Source: Alphaproteobacteria bacterium
GTDB taxonomy: Bacteria > Pseudomonadota > Alphaproteobacteria > Caulobacterales > Hyphomonadaceae
NCBI GenBank assembly: GCA_016125405.1
Contig: WGLW01000047.1
Location: 1 to 33,905, forward strand
DNA length: 33,905 nucleotides
Reading direction: 5' to 3'
Position 1 is the first letter of the stretch. Every line of letters starts with the position of its first letter. A program made the position numbers and the translations under genes. This document shows positions 23,956-32,373 of the stretch, piece after piece. The notes beneath the pieces are model-generated. The model searched no databases. It worked only from the letters and a program-made list of their open reading frames with translations, and had not been told where the DNA came from.

Positions 23956-23996
23956 GTATTACCTTACCGCCCTGCAATCCGGGGAGCCCTGACCCG

Positions 23997-25226
23997 TTAA
24001 CGATGCACTTTCCGATAGGCCTCCGATTGCCTGCCGACGAGGTCGACCAGATCGCCGATTCCGAGGTTCGCATCGATCAGGTGCAGACCCCAGTTCGGGT
24101 CCGGCTCGCCGTTGGTCACCACGTCGGTCAGCGGGTCCCTGGTGCGTACGTCGCCGGGATTGTCGTTGATGTGCACCTGCAGGTAGGTGTGCCCATCCTT
24201 CGAGACGCATTCGGTCGTGATCAGGCCCGGGGTCATGACGAAAGGCGTGTCGATCTTCTTGCCGGGAACCCACTCCTTGGTCCCGGTCGAGAAGTAAGCC
24301 TTGGGCGATTTCGCGACACCACCGGTCATGGCCGCCGGGTTGGTGCAGGCGGAGGCTGTGCCCGGGCGCGTTCCACCGAAGAGAGCGCGCTCCCCCGGCG
24401 GTACAGTGTCCCTGAAAGACGAGAAGGTGACCACGCAACCGAACTGGTTGTCTGTCCGGCAGACGGGGATCGATTTGAACGAGCCGCCGACATCCTTGCC
24501 GGGCGGGATCTGGAACGCGGTGCCCATGATGATGGCCGAAACGAGCTGGCTCTGCACCGGCTTGCCGTCGATGTGCGTGGCGATCAGGCGCGTGATCTGG
24601 CCGGAGCCCTGGGAGTGGCCGACGATAACCACGCCGCGGCCGTTGTTCTCATGGGCGAGGTAGTAGGCCCAGGCGTCGTCAACGTCCGCCGTCCCGTCGC
24701 CGGGGTTGCCGCGTGAGGGCACGGCGCCCCCGCCCGACATCCGTGCGCGGAGGGCTCCCAGCGAAAACTGGCGATACATCGGGGCATAAAGCCGGCACTT
24801 GGCGCCCAGCCGCTCAAACTGGGTCTTCACCACGCTGAGTTCTTCCGGGCCCGGTATCAGATCGCTTTCTGTAAAAGGGTCCAGGGAGACGGTGGGGTAT
24901 ATGTAGAAGCAGTCGATCGGCGCGTCCGGATCGGCCTTGAATTTCTCGACGCTTGTCGACCCGTCCGCTTTGATGATGGTGGCGTCGATGTTGGCGTCGC
25001 AGGCGTTGTTCGCCTTGCCAGGCTTGCACAACCAGTTCTCGTCCCTCGAATAATCCGTGTGCACAATCGGCGGCAGTTCGGCGGCGGCGGGAGCTGCGGC
25101 AGGAGCCGGCGAAGCCGCAGCGGTTGTTGCGGGCGCCGGGGCGGCGCCGGGCGCGGGCGCATCGGATTTGGTGGCGCAGGCGCTGCTGGCCAGCAGCAGG
25201 GCGCCGACCACAAACAGGCGTTTCAT
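23997..25226 (-). CDS. DUF3089-family lipoprotein, alpha/beta hydrolase fold
   Basis: A 409-residue lipoprotein: signal helix and lipobox SSAC with the acylated cysteine at C17, then an Ala/Pro-rich linker to about residue 50. The rest is a DUF3089-type domain. PIDCFYIYPTV and LGAKCRLYAPMYRQ are family segments; the nucleophile elbow VVIVGHSQGSG places the serine at S205, and ADVDDAWAYYL precedes it. The acid and histidine are probably in the C-terminal part (HINDNPGD), but I cannot fix them. Members are predicted esterases of unknown substrate, here held in the envelope by lipid. The gene opens a run of three exported proteins on the minus strand. Confidence 0.85.
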   Translation of the reverse strand: MKRLFVVGALLLASSACATKSDAPAPGAAPAPATTAAASPAPAAAPAAAELPPIVHTDYSRDENWLCKPGKANNACDANIDATIIKADGSTSVEKFKADPDAPIDCFYIYPTVSLDPFTESDLIPGPEELSVVKTQFERLGAKCRLYAPMYRQFSLGALRARMSGGGAVPSRGNPGDGTADVDDAWAYYLAHENNGRGVVIVGHSQGSGQITRLIATHIDGKPVQSQLVSAIIMGTAFQIPPGKDVGGSFKSIPVCRTDNQFGCVVTFSSFRDTVPPGERALFGGTRPGTASACTNPAAMTGGVAKSPKAYFSTGTKEWVPGKKIDTPFVMTPGLITTECVSKDGHTYLQVHINDNPGDVRTRDPLTDVVTNGEPDPNWGLHLIDANLGIGDLVDLVGRQSEAYRKVHR

Positions 25227-25301
25227 CTGGACGTCTCTCCCGCAGAATTCTTGTTGGGACTATCTGCCGTCCGGGGGAGAGCCTGTCCAGCGCGTCGCGG
25301 G

Positions 25302-26129
25302 CTATCCCGTGCAGATGCTGTCCTGCTGGGCGCGCAGGGCCGCCGGCGCCCCCGCAGCGTTCGGGTCGACGATGTAGGCGCCAAACGTCCGGGACGGGGA
25401 CGAAGAGATCAGGCCGGAGAGCGGCTGCGAGCGCCCGTCAGCGGTAAAGATATCGATATGCCGGCCGTGGATCGCTCCGCCCCGATCGCCGGCGAATAAA
25501 TAGCCGTCGTGCAGGTAGGTATGGCCGTCCAGGGTGAACGGCCGCCCGCGAAGTTCGGGCACGTACACCAGGCTTTCGAGCGGAATGACGTCCGGGTCCA
25601 CGGCGATGGTGCGGAATGGCGCGAGCGGGATCTGGCGAACGCCACAACCGGCGGCGTGGCGCACGATACGAAAGCGCGCGCGACGGGTGGCGCGTTTCAC
25701 GCCGTCGGGAAGCGTTCCCAGCTTGTCATCGCAATCCGCTTGTTCAGGCCCGTCCGCATCGACATAGGCGTAGGCGGTCTCGCGGCCGTTCGGGCCCTTG
25801 AGCGTGAGCGAGCCCTGCAAGGCGGCGGCGCACCAGTCCTGCCGGCGCAGCGGCGGCGATATCGCCTCGCCGGTGGCGCCGACCAGCGGCCAGGTATCGG
25901 CGTCGTCCGGCGGCGCAGGCCTGAAGGCCGGCGTGTGGTAGCGCGTCGCCCAAAGCCTCAATTCGGGTCCGAGCGCTTCGGGCGGCGGTGCGCCGAGGTC
26001 GAAGGCGGCGGCGCGTTGCGCGGGAGAGAGACTGGGCGCCTCGACGGCTGGCATGGACGGCCCGGGCGGCGTCGACGCCGTGGCGCAGGCGGCCAGGGCG
26101 AAGAGGACGGTGAATGCGTATTGCCTCAT
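25302..26129 (-). CDS. Lipoprotein with a 3D (MltA-like) domain
   Basis: A 275-residue lipoprotein: short signal and lipobox LAAC (C15). The C-terminal half is a 3D domain, the beta-barrel with three aspartates used by MltA-type lytic transglycosylases: TIAVDPDVIPLESL (D178), LFAGDRGGAIHGRHIDIF (D215 and D226). The upstream RRQDWCAAALQGSL and four cysteines (100, 133, 162, 273) are shared with the next gene, suggesting disulphides in the periplasm. The larger MltA insert domain is missing, so true muramidase activity is uncertain. The ATG at 26129 is set by the signal sequence; the longer frame to 26249 is unlikely. Confidence 0.82.
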   Translation of the reverse strand: MRQYAFTVLFALAACATASTPPGPSMPAVEAPSLSPAQRAAAFDLGAPPPEALGPELRLWATRYHTPAFRPAPPDDADTWPLVGATGEAISPPLRRQDWCAAALQGSLTLKGPNGRETAYAYVDADGPEQADCDDKLGTLPDGVKRATRRARFRIVRHAAGCGVRQIPLAPFRTIAVDPDVIPLESLVYVPELRGRPFTLDGHTYLHDGYLFAGDRGGAIHGRHIDIFTADGRSQPLSGLISSSPSRTFGAYIVDPNAAGAPAALRAQQDSICTG

Positions 26130-26326
26130 GGTCGGCCGGTGTCCGGGAAAGGCCAATGGCGAACGGCTCACGCCGTCAACGGCGGCGCCGCGCCCCTCGT
26201 TCCAGGAGGAGCCGTCGGAATCGGGCGGGAAGATGGCGGACACGCGCATGGCGGATCAGCAGAAGGGCGCCGGCGGTTACCGAAGGCTTAGCGACCGCCT
26301 TACCGAAAGGTTAGGCGATCTGGCCC

Positions 26327-27202
26327 TCAGATCTTCTTCGGCTGCGGCGCATGGCGGCGGCGGCCGGGTCCCGGTACGTCTCGGCAGGTGACTTCCTGGC
26401 TCGCCTTGAGCGCCTGTGCGGCCGGGTCGCTGTCTGGCACGACAAAGGCCTTGAACGTGTCTCGCGGCGAGCTCGAGACCACCTCGGGGAAGGGCGCCGA
26501 AGCGGCGTCGGAGACGAACAGGTCGATATGATTGCCGTTGATCGCGCCGCCCCGGTCGCTGGCGACGACATAGCCGTCATGCTCGTAGAGCTGGCCTTCC
26601 ATCCAGAAGCCCTGGCCGCGCAGGCTGGGCACGTAGAGCACGGTGCCCATCGGGATGCGGTCCGCGTCGACGGCGATTGTGCGGAACGCCATCAGCGGAA
26701 TGGAGCGCACATCGCAGGCGCGCGGATGGTGGAAGGCGACGAAGCGGGCGTGGCGGGTTGCAGACTTGATGCTGTCCGACAGGTCGCCGAAATGCGCGTC
26801 GCAGTTGAGCTGTTCGGGGCCGTTGGCGTCCACGAACATGTAGCCGGTGGAGACGCCGTCGGCGTTCTGCACCTGGATCGAGCCCTGCATGGCGGCGTCG
26901 CACCAGTCTCGCACAGACAGGTTGGGAGAAATCGGTTTCCCGTTCTTGCCCAGCAGCGGCGCACCGCTGGTTTTTGTTTCGGAGAGCTCAATGGTCGGCA
27001 TGTGGTAGTAGGTCGCCCACAGGTTCATCGGCTTGCCGAGATCCTTCGCCGGCGCATTAAGCAGGAAGTTGAGCGCCATGCCCGACGGCTCAAGCGGGTT
27101 GGCGGGGGGCGGCCGGCGGATATGGCCGGGGCCGTAGGCGGGCGAGGCGAAGGCCGCGGCGCCCGCAAGCGACAGCAGGGAAACGAGCAGGAAGCGTTTC
27201 AT
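26327..27202 (-). CDS. Secreted 3D (MltA-like) domain protein, paralogue of the next gene
   Basis: A 291-residue protein with a Sec signal (MKRFLLVSLLSLAGAAAFA) and no lipobox, so released into the periplasm. The 3D domain has TIAVDADRIPMGTVLYVP (D179) and VVASDRGGAINGNHIDLF (D216, D227). SVRDWCDAAMQGSI and four cysteines (101, 134, 163, 273) match the downstream lipoprotein, so the two are tandem duplicates with different anchoring. Expected substrate is peptidoglycan or a related glycan. The C terminus is a basic tail (GRRRHAPQPKKI). The start at 27202 is the only one that makes a signal peptide. Confidence 0.82.
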   Translation of the reverse strand: MKRFLLVSLLSLAGAAAFASPAYGPGHIRRPPPANPLEPSGMALNFLLNAPAKDLGKPMNLWATYYHMPTIELSETKTSGAPLLGKNGKPISPNLSVRDWCDAAMQGSIQVQNADGVSTGYMFVDANGPEQLNCDAHFGDLSDSIKSATRHARFVAFHHPRACDVRSIPLMAFRTIAVDADRIPMGTVLYVPSLRGQGFWMEGQLYEHDGYVVASDRGGAINGNHIDLFVSDAASAPFPEVVSSSPRDTFKAFVVPDSDPAAQALKASQEVTCRDVPGPGRRRHAPQPKKI

Positions 27203-27339
27203 TTGGATCCCGGTCTGTTCGACCCCCCGGGTCCGCATGCCTAAAGCCAGCGAACCAAGGCGGAAAAGTGGCGAATTCCCTAATCCGGCGACAGACGCTG
27301 CGATCCGTCGCACCCCCGCATAGGCCCAGATCAGCGATC

Positions 27340-27353
27340 CGAACTCAAGTTCG
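27340..27353. promoter_or_regulatory. 14-base inverted repeat upstream of the 3D-domain genes
   Basis: CGAACT-CA-AGTTCG is a perfect dyad in the 223-base gap between the hybrid kinase stop and the 3D-domain gene start (27202), 138 bases before that start on its promoter side. It resembles an operator. It does not have the GTTC-N7-GTTC form of the alphaproteobacterial LexA box. Confidence 0.3.
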
Positions 27354-27425
27354 AAATCCGCTTGACGAACCGGCGGATCATTGAATCGGCAATTTCTCGG
27401 GTGCGGCCAATCGTTCCGCGCCCGG

Positions 27426-29123
27426 TCAGGCGGCAGTTTCGCCGATCATTTCGATGATGTCGTCAAGGTCGGGTCCGGTCGCCGCCGGGGCCGTGTCTGG
27501 AGTATCGGACGCCGTGGCGGCGTGGATCTTGTTAAGCAACATCCGCCGGTCGAGCGGCTTGGCGAGATAGTCGGTCATGCCCATGGCGACAAAGCGCTCG
27601 CGGTCGCCTTCCATCGCGTCGGCGGTCAGCGCGATGACGGGCAGGGCGCGCCACGGCTTGTTGCTGGCGCGGATGCGGCGAATGGTTTCGCAGCCGTCCA
27701 TCACGGGCATGTGGACATCGAGCAGAACGACATCGAACGGTTGCGCGTCGAGACGCGCCAGCGCCTCGACGCCGTTGGTCGCTTCCACGATCTCGGTATG
27801 GAGACGCGCCAGAAAGAGCTTTGCGACCTGGCGGTTGATAGCGTTGTCGTCGACCACCAGTACGCGAACAGGGCGGAGAGAGGGGGTGTCCGGAATTTCG
27901 ACGCCGGCGCTGGGGACGCTGGCGGTCTCGTCTCGCGGACGCGCGGCCTGAGCCTCGAAGACGAAGGTGAAGGTTGATCCCGCGCCGGGCGTGCTTGTCG
28001 CCGTGACATCGCCGTTCATCAGGCGGGCGAGCTTACGGGTTATGGCCAGGCCAAGACCGGTGCCGCCGAAACGGCGGGTGGTGGATCCGTCCGCCTGGGT
28101 GAAGGCGCTGAACAGCCGGGACATCGCTTCTTCATCCATGCCGATGCCGGTGTCTGAAACGGTGACCGTTACGCGGCGCCTTTCGAGATGTGAGCCGGGC
28201 CCGATCCGCCAGCGCAACTCGATCCGTCCCTCGCGCGTGAATTTCACGGCGTTGGACACAAGATTGGAAACGCATTGCTGGACGCGCACACGATCGTAGG
28301 TCAGCCACGCGGGCTCGTTCGATCCCAGGATAACGAGTTCAACGCCGTTTTCGCGGGCTGCCGGTTCGAACAGTCGACGCGCACGTTCGAGCGAGATGCG
28401 AAGATCGCCGTCCACCGGCGCAATCTCCATCTTGCCAGCTTCGATCTTGGAGAGATCGAGGATGTCGTTGAGCAGGGCGGTCAGGGTTTCGCCGGAGGTC
28501 AGGATGACGTCCAGCTTCTCGCGCTGGGACGGGTCGGTCATGTCCAGCGCCAGCGCCTGGGCCATGCCAAGAACGCCGTTGAGGGGCGTGCGTATCTCGT
28601 GGCTCATGGTGGCGAGAAAGTCTGACTTCGCCTGGCTCGCCGCGTTGGCCTTGTCGGTTTCAGCGGCAAGCCGCGCAGCGATCTCGCTCAGCGCCTGATT
28701 GCGTTCTTCGCCAAGCGTCACGGCGGCCTGGAAGAGCTCGAACGCGCCAGCCTGGCCGACATAGCTCCCATCGGCGTCGACGAAAACGATGCCTTCGTTG
28801 AGCGCTTCCGCGCTGAGTGTCCGGGTCAGGGGGCCGATGCCATCGAGCGGCATGTCGGCCGACACCACGATCGGCGCCGGGTTCATGAACTGTGAGACGG
28901 GCCGGCGTTCCCAGAGGCGGCGGCCGGCCCGGAAGGCGGCCAGCCGGTGACGGGAGACAACCCCGACGGGCTCTCCGCTTCGCAACACTGGAAAGGCATG
29001 GATGTCCGGCGAACTCTTGAAACGGTCCTGCAGATCGCCGGCCAGCGTCTGAGGCGACACCCACTTCATGCGCCTGGCTATCTCGCCGGCTTTCATTTTC
29101 TGGACCCGCCGAAACTCTACCAC
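27426..29123 (-). CDS. Soluble CBS-pair hybrid histidine kinase with C-terminal receiver
   Basis: A 565-residue hybrid kinase without membrane helices. Residues about 20-140 look like a CBS pair: FPVLRSGEPVGVVSRHRLAA, then FMNPAPIVVSADMPLDGI and IVFVDADGSYVG. Such modules bind adenine nucleotides or c-di-nucleotides. HisKA has SHEIRTP (H175); HATPase has NLVSNAVKFT, DTGIGM and GGTGLGLAIT; the receiver has VVDDN, phospho-acceptor D469 in LLDVHMPVMDG and AKPLDRR. The C terminus is acidic, DLDDIIEMIGETAA. The start is GTG at 29123 with AGGAG 9 bases upstream. It lies between leuC and the 3D-domain genes with its own leader. An Hpt is needed to pass phosphate on; none is fused here. Confidence 0.9.
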   Translation of the reverse strand: MVEFRRVQKMKAGEIARRMKWVSPQTLAGDLQDRFKSSPDIHAFPVLRSGEPVGVVSRHRLAAFRAGRRLWERRPVSQFMNPAPIVVSADMPLDGIGPLTRTLSAEALNEGIVFVDADGSYVGQAGAFELFQAAVTLGEERNQALSEIAARLAAETDKANAASQAKSDFLATMSHEIRTPLNGVLGMAQALALDMTDPSQREKLDVILTSGETLTALLNDILDLSKIEAGKMEIAPVDGDLRISLERARRLFEPAARENGVELVILGSNEPAWLTYDRVRVQQCVSNLVSNAVKFTREGRIELRWRIGPGSHLERRRVTVTVSDTGIGMDEEAMSRLFSAFTQADGSTTRRFGGTGLGLAITRKLARLMNGDVTATSTPGAGSTFTFVFEAQAARPRDETASVPSAGVEIPDTPSLRPVRVLVVDDNAINRQVAKLFLARLHTEIVEATNGVEALARLDAQPFDVVLLDVHMPVMDGCETIRRIRASNKPWRALPVIALTADAMEGDRERFVAMGMTDYLAKPLDRRMLLNKIHAATASDTPDTAPAATGPDLDDIIEMIGETAA

Positions 29124-29202
29124 CCACGTGATCTCCTAGCGGAAACCGCTGAAAATCCCGTGAATCCAATGTGCTATAAGTTTAGGCGCCGCAGCTGAAG
29201 AG

Positions 29203-30609
29203 TCAGGCGGAGAGAACCCCGGTGACCGCGGCCCTGGCGGCGAGCACAGGGCTCATCAGGTGTGTGCGGCCGCCGCGGCCCTGCCGGCCCTCGAAATTCC
29301 GGTTCGAGGTCGAAGCGCAGCGCTCGCCCGGCTTGAGGATGTCGGGGTTCATGCCGAGGCACATGGAGCAACCGGGTTCGCGCCATTCGAAGCCGGCGGC
29401 GCGGAAGATTTCGTCGAGCCCTTCGGCCTCCGCCTGCGCGCGCACCAGACCGGAGCCGGGAACGACCATGGCCCGGACGCCCGGCGCCACGCGCGCGCCC
29501 TTTGCGACCTCGGCGGCGGCGCGCAAATCCTCGATGCGGGAATTGGTGCAGCTGCCGATGAAGACGCGGTCGATTTTCAGGCCTTCCAGTTTCTGGCCGG
29601 GTTCGAGGCCCATGTAGGCGAGGGCGCGTTCGGCCGCCTCGCGTTTCACGCGGTCAGGAATGTCGGACGGGACGGGCGCGGCGCCGGTGATGGCGGTCGC
29701 CTGCTCCGGGCTGGTGCCCCAGGTGATGGTGGGCGGCACATCCGGCGCGTGGATCTCCACCACGTCGTCCCAGTGCGCGCCGTCATCCGATGTCAGCGTC
29801 TTCCAGAACGCGATGGCGGTTTCCCATTGTCCGCCCTTGGGGACAGAGGGCCGGTCCTTCATCCAGGCGAATGTCGTCTCGTCCGGCGCGATCAGCCCGG
29901 CGCGGGCGCCACCCTCGATCGAGAGGTTGCACAGCGTCATGCGCGCTTCCATCGACATTGAGCGGATGGCCGAGCCCATGTATTCGATGACGTGGCCGGC
30001 GCCGCCATTGGTCCCGATGATCGAGATGAGGTGCAGCGCGAGGTCCTTGGCGCCGACGCCGGGGCGGAACTCGCCTTCGACCCGCACGGCCATGTTCTTC
30101 ATCTTGCGCGCGCGCAGCGTCTGGGTGGCCAGCACGTGTTCGACCTCGGACGTGCCGATGCCATGAGCGAGCGCGCCAAAGGCGCCGTGGGTGGATGTGT
30201 GGCTGTCGCCGCATACCACGGTCATGCCGGGCTGGGTGCGGCCCTGTTCGGGTCCGACGACATGCACGATGCCGTTGTTGATGTCGCCCATCGGGAAGAA
30301 TTCGATGCCCGCCTCGGCGACATTGGCGGCCAGCATTTCCAGCTGCGTGCGGGCCTCGGGATCGGCGACGCCCGCCATGCCGAGCGCCTGGCCCTCGGTG
30401 GGCGTGTTGTGATCGGCGACCGCCAGCGTGAGGTCCGGGCGGCGCACCTTGCGCCCATTGGCCTTCAGTCCGGAAAAGGCCTGCGGGCTAGTGACCTCGT
30501 GAATGAGGTGGAGATCGATATAAAGCAGCGATTCGCCCGAAGCGGCGTCGGTGTGAACGACGTGGTCGTCCCAGATCTTGTCGTAGAGGGTGCGGGGTCC
30601 GGTGCTCAT
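29203..30609 (-). CDS. leuC: 3-isopropylmalate dehydratase large subunit
   Basis: A 468-residue LeuC, the aconitase-like large subunit of isopropylmalate isomerase. The [4Fe-4S] cysteines are C354 in GSCTNSR, and C414 and C417 in CSMC, at the positions usual for the family. [20 protein letters not shown] and the [11 protein letters not shown] segment also fit. It works with LeuD, whose gene is 11 kb away. No Shine-Dalgarno precedes the ATG. A TATAGC box 9 bases upstream raises the possibility of a leaderless mRNA. The gene is divergent from the OYE-family gene, with 110 bases between the starts. Confidence 0.96.
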   Translation of the reverse strand: MSTGPRTLYDKIWDDHVVHTDAASGESLLYIDLHLIHEVTSPQAFSGLKANGRKVRRPDLTLAVADHNTPTEGQALGMAGVADPEARTQLEMLAANVAEAGIEFFPMGDINNGIVHVVGPEQGRTQPGMTVVCGDSHTSTHGAFGALAHGIGTSEVEHVLATQTLRARKMKNMAVRVEGEFRPGVGAKDLALHLISIIGTNGGAGHVIEYMGSAIRSMSMEARMTLCNLSIEGGARAGLIAPDETTFAWMKDRPSVPKGGQWETAIAFWKTLTSDDGAHWDDVVEIHAPDVPPTITWGTSPEQATAITGAAPVPSDIPDRVKREAAERALAYMGLEPGQKLEGLKIDRVFIGSCTNSRIEDLRAAAEVAKGARVAPGVRAMVVPGSGLVRAQAEAEGLDEIFRAAGFEWREPGCSMCLGMNPDILKPGERCASTSNRNFEGRQGRGGRTHLMSPVLAARAAVTGVLSA

Positions 30610-30612
30610 GAG

Positions 30613-30643
30613 GCGCTATATGCGCGGGCAGGCGCGCGGCTGC
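30613..30643 (-). promoter_or_regulatory. Possible leuC promoter giving a leaderless or near-leaderless mRNA
   Basis: On the minus strand, TTGCAG is followed by 17-19 bases and CATATA/TATAGC, the latter ending about 6 bases before the leuC ATG. A transcript from here would start at or very near the ATG. The boxes are loose matches and chance is possible. Confidence 0.25.
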
Positions 30644-30719
30644 AAGCTTTGCGCGTCTTCCGGCCGCCTCGCGCCGTGCTATGGAACCGGGCTCCCGGGG
30701 TTTCGGAGGATTTCGAGCG

Positions 30720-31802
30720 ATGGCTTCTCTTTTCGAACCGCTGACGCTGAAGACCGGCCCGGCGATGAAGAACCGGTTCATGCTCGCGCCGCTGACCAAC
30801 CAGCAGAGCCACGCCGACGGCGTGCTCAGCGACGATGAATTCCGCTGGCTGACCATGCGCGCGGAGGGCGGCTTTGGCCTGACGATGACCTGTGCCGCGT
30901 CTGTCCAGAAGGCGGGGCAGGGCTTCGCGGGACAGCTTGGGCTTTACGACGACCGCCATCTTCCGGGCCTCACCAAGCTCGCAGCCGCGCTGCGGGCCAG
31001 CGACACGCATGCGGTGGCCCAGCTGCACCATGCGGGCATGCGTTCGCCCACCGCGCTGACCGGCGGACCGCCGCTGTGCCCGTCTGACAATCCGGAAACC
31101 GGCGCGCGAGGCATGACGCTGGACGAGGTGCGGCGCACGGCGGATGATTTCATTGCGGCGGCGGTGCGCTGCGAGCGCGCGGGCTTCGATGGCGTCGAAC
31201 TGCACGGCGCGCATGGCTATCTTCTCTGCGAGTTTTTAAGTCCCGAGATCAATCGCCGGGAGGACGTCTACGGCGGATCGCCGGAAAACCGGGCGCGCCT
31301 TCTGTTCGAGCTCGTGGATGGCGTGCGGGCGGCCTGCGGCAAGGATTTCAGCCTTGGCGTGCGGCTGTCGCCGGAGCGGTTTGGCCTGAAGCTGGACGAG
31401 ATCGTCGCCGTCGCCGGGCGGCTGATGCGCGAGGACCGGATCGACTATCTCGACATGTCGCTGTGGGATGCGTTCAAGGAGCCGGAAGAAGAGGCGCACA
31501 AGGGCCGCAGCCTGATGTCGTACTTCACCGAACTGAACCGCGGCCGAGTGCGGCTTGGCGCGGCCGGCAAGATCACCACGGGCCCAGGTTGCCGCCGCGC
31601 GCTGGAAGCCGGGCTCGATTTCGTCGTCATCGGCCGCGCCGCGATCCTGCACCATGATTTTCCGCAACGGATCGCCGCCGATCCGGACTTCACGCCGCGC
31701 CCGCTGCCGGTCACGCCCGAATACCTGCACAGCGAGGGGTTGGGCGCGGCGTTCGTCGACTACATGCGTACATGGAAAGGATTTGTCGCGGATGCGGCCT
31801 GA
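30720..31802 (+). CDS. Old yellow enzyme-family NADH:flavin oxidoreductase
   Basis: A 360-residue FMN TIM-barrel enzyme. LKTGPAMKNRFMLAPL opens the barrel; AQLHHAGMRSP, then VELHGAHGYLLCEFLSP with H162 and H165 in the catalytic H-x-x-H position, and RREDVYGGSPENRARLLFE are family signatures. Late segments GKITTGPG and FVVIGRAAILHHDFP bind the FMN phosphate. These enzymes reduce activated C=C bonds with NAD(P)H; the natural substrate is unknown. GGAGGA lies 9 bases before the ATG. Downstream, a thioesterase gene follows after 51 bases, so a two-gene unit is plausible. Confidence 0.92.
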   Translation: MASLFEPLTLKTGPAMKNRFMLAPLTNQQSHADGVLSDDEFRWLTMRAEGGFGLTMTCAASVQKAGQGFAGQLGLYDDRHLPGLTKLAAALRASDTHAVAQLHHAGMRSPTALTGGPPLCPSDNPETGARGMTLDEVRRTADDFIAAAVRCERAGFDGVELHGAHGYLLCEFLSPEINRREDVYGGSPENRARLLFELVDGVRAACGKDFSLGVRLSPERFGLKLDEIVAVAGRLMREDRIDYLDMSLWDAFKEPEEEAHKGRSLMSYFTELNRGRVRLGAAGKITTGPGCRRALEAGLDFVVIGRAAILHHDFPQRIAADPDFTPRPLPVTPEYLHSEGLGAAFVDYMRTWKGFVADAA

Positions 31803-31853
31803 GCCGTTTCCAGCGAAGACGCGAATCAAAAAACAATAACGGAGACCTCCCTC

Positions 31854-32282
31854 GTGCAGGACAACATGAAGGACCTCGCCTCGCATGAGGCGCCGCTCGC
31901 CGCCCAGATCGCTCGTATTCCGTTCGCTATCTTGCTGGGCATCGAACTGATCGCGTCGGACAGGGACCGCATCGAGGCGAAACTCGTGGTGCGGCCGGAG
32001 CTGTGCAATCCGATGGGCGTGCTGCACGGCGGGGCGGCGATCTCGATCGCCGATACGCTGGGCGCGATGCTCGCTTTCCGCAATCTGCCGGAGGGTGCGG
32101 GCGGCACCACCACGCTTGAGAGCAAGACCAATTTTCTCGGGCCGGCGAAATCCGGCGAGACTGTCATGGCGGTCACGACAGCAGTTCATGTCGGGCGGCG
32201 CACATCCGTGTGGCAGACGCGAATCACCACGGAAGCCGGCAAGCCGGTGGCTCTGGTGACGCAGACGCAGATGACGCTCTAG
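31854..32282 (+). CDS. PaaI-type hot-dog thioesterase
   Basis: A 142-residue single hot-dog protein. NPMGVLHGGAAISIADTLGAM holds the family H-G-G (residues 58-60) and D67, and TTLESKTNFLGPAKSGE is the next strand pair. Such proteins hydrolyse acyl-CoA or aryl-CoA esters. The start is given as GTG at 31854, with GGAG 8 bases upstream; an ATG four codons later (31866) has AGGA 5 bases before it and is equally possible. It probably follows the OYE gene in one transcript. Confidence 0.88.
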   Translation: MQDNMKDLASHEAPLAAQIARIPFAILLGIELIASDRDRIEAKLVVRPELCNPMGVLHGGAAISIADTLGAMLAFRNLPEGAGGTTTLESKTNFLGPAKSGETVMAVTTAVHVGRRTSVWQTRITTEAGKPVALVTQTQMTL

Positions 32283-32373
32283 GCGCGGCGCTTGCGTGGC
32301 TTTTATCGACCTCCGACCCGGGCTAAGCCTGTTTCACCGCAGGACGCTGCCCCAACGATCAGGAGGATGGCCG

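Noticed and set aside
26296-26317. Hairpin CGCCT-TACC-GAAA-GGT-TAGGCG after the second 3D-domain gene
   Set aside because: Stem is real, but no T tract follows on the minus strand; could be RNA-stabilising but no call is justified.
26351-27244. 297-residue plus-strand frame opposite the second 3D-domain gene
   Set aside because: The minus strand has signal peptide, catalytic aspartates and a paralogue; the plus frame has none.
29992-30744. 250-residue plus-strand frame opposite leuC
   Set aside because: Shadow of leuC, and it would also run into the OYE gene's start.
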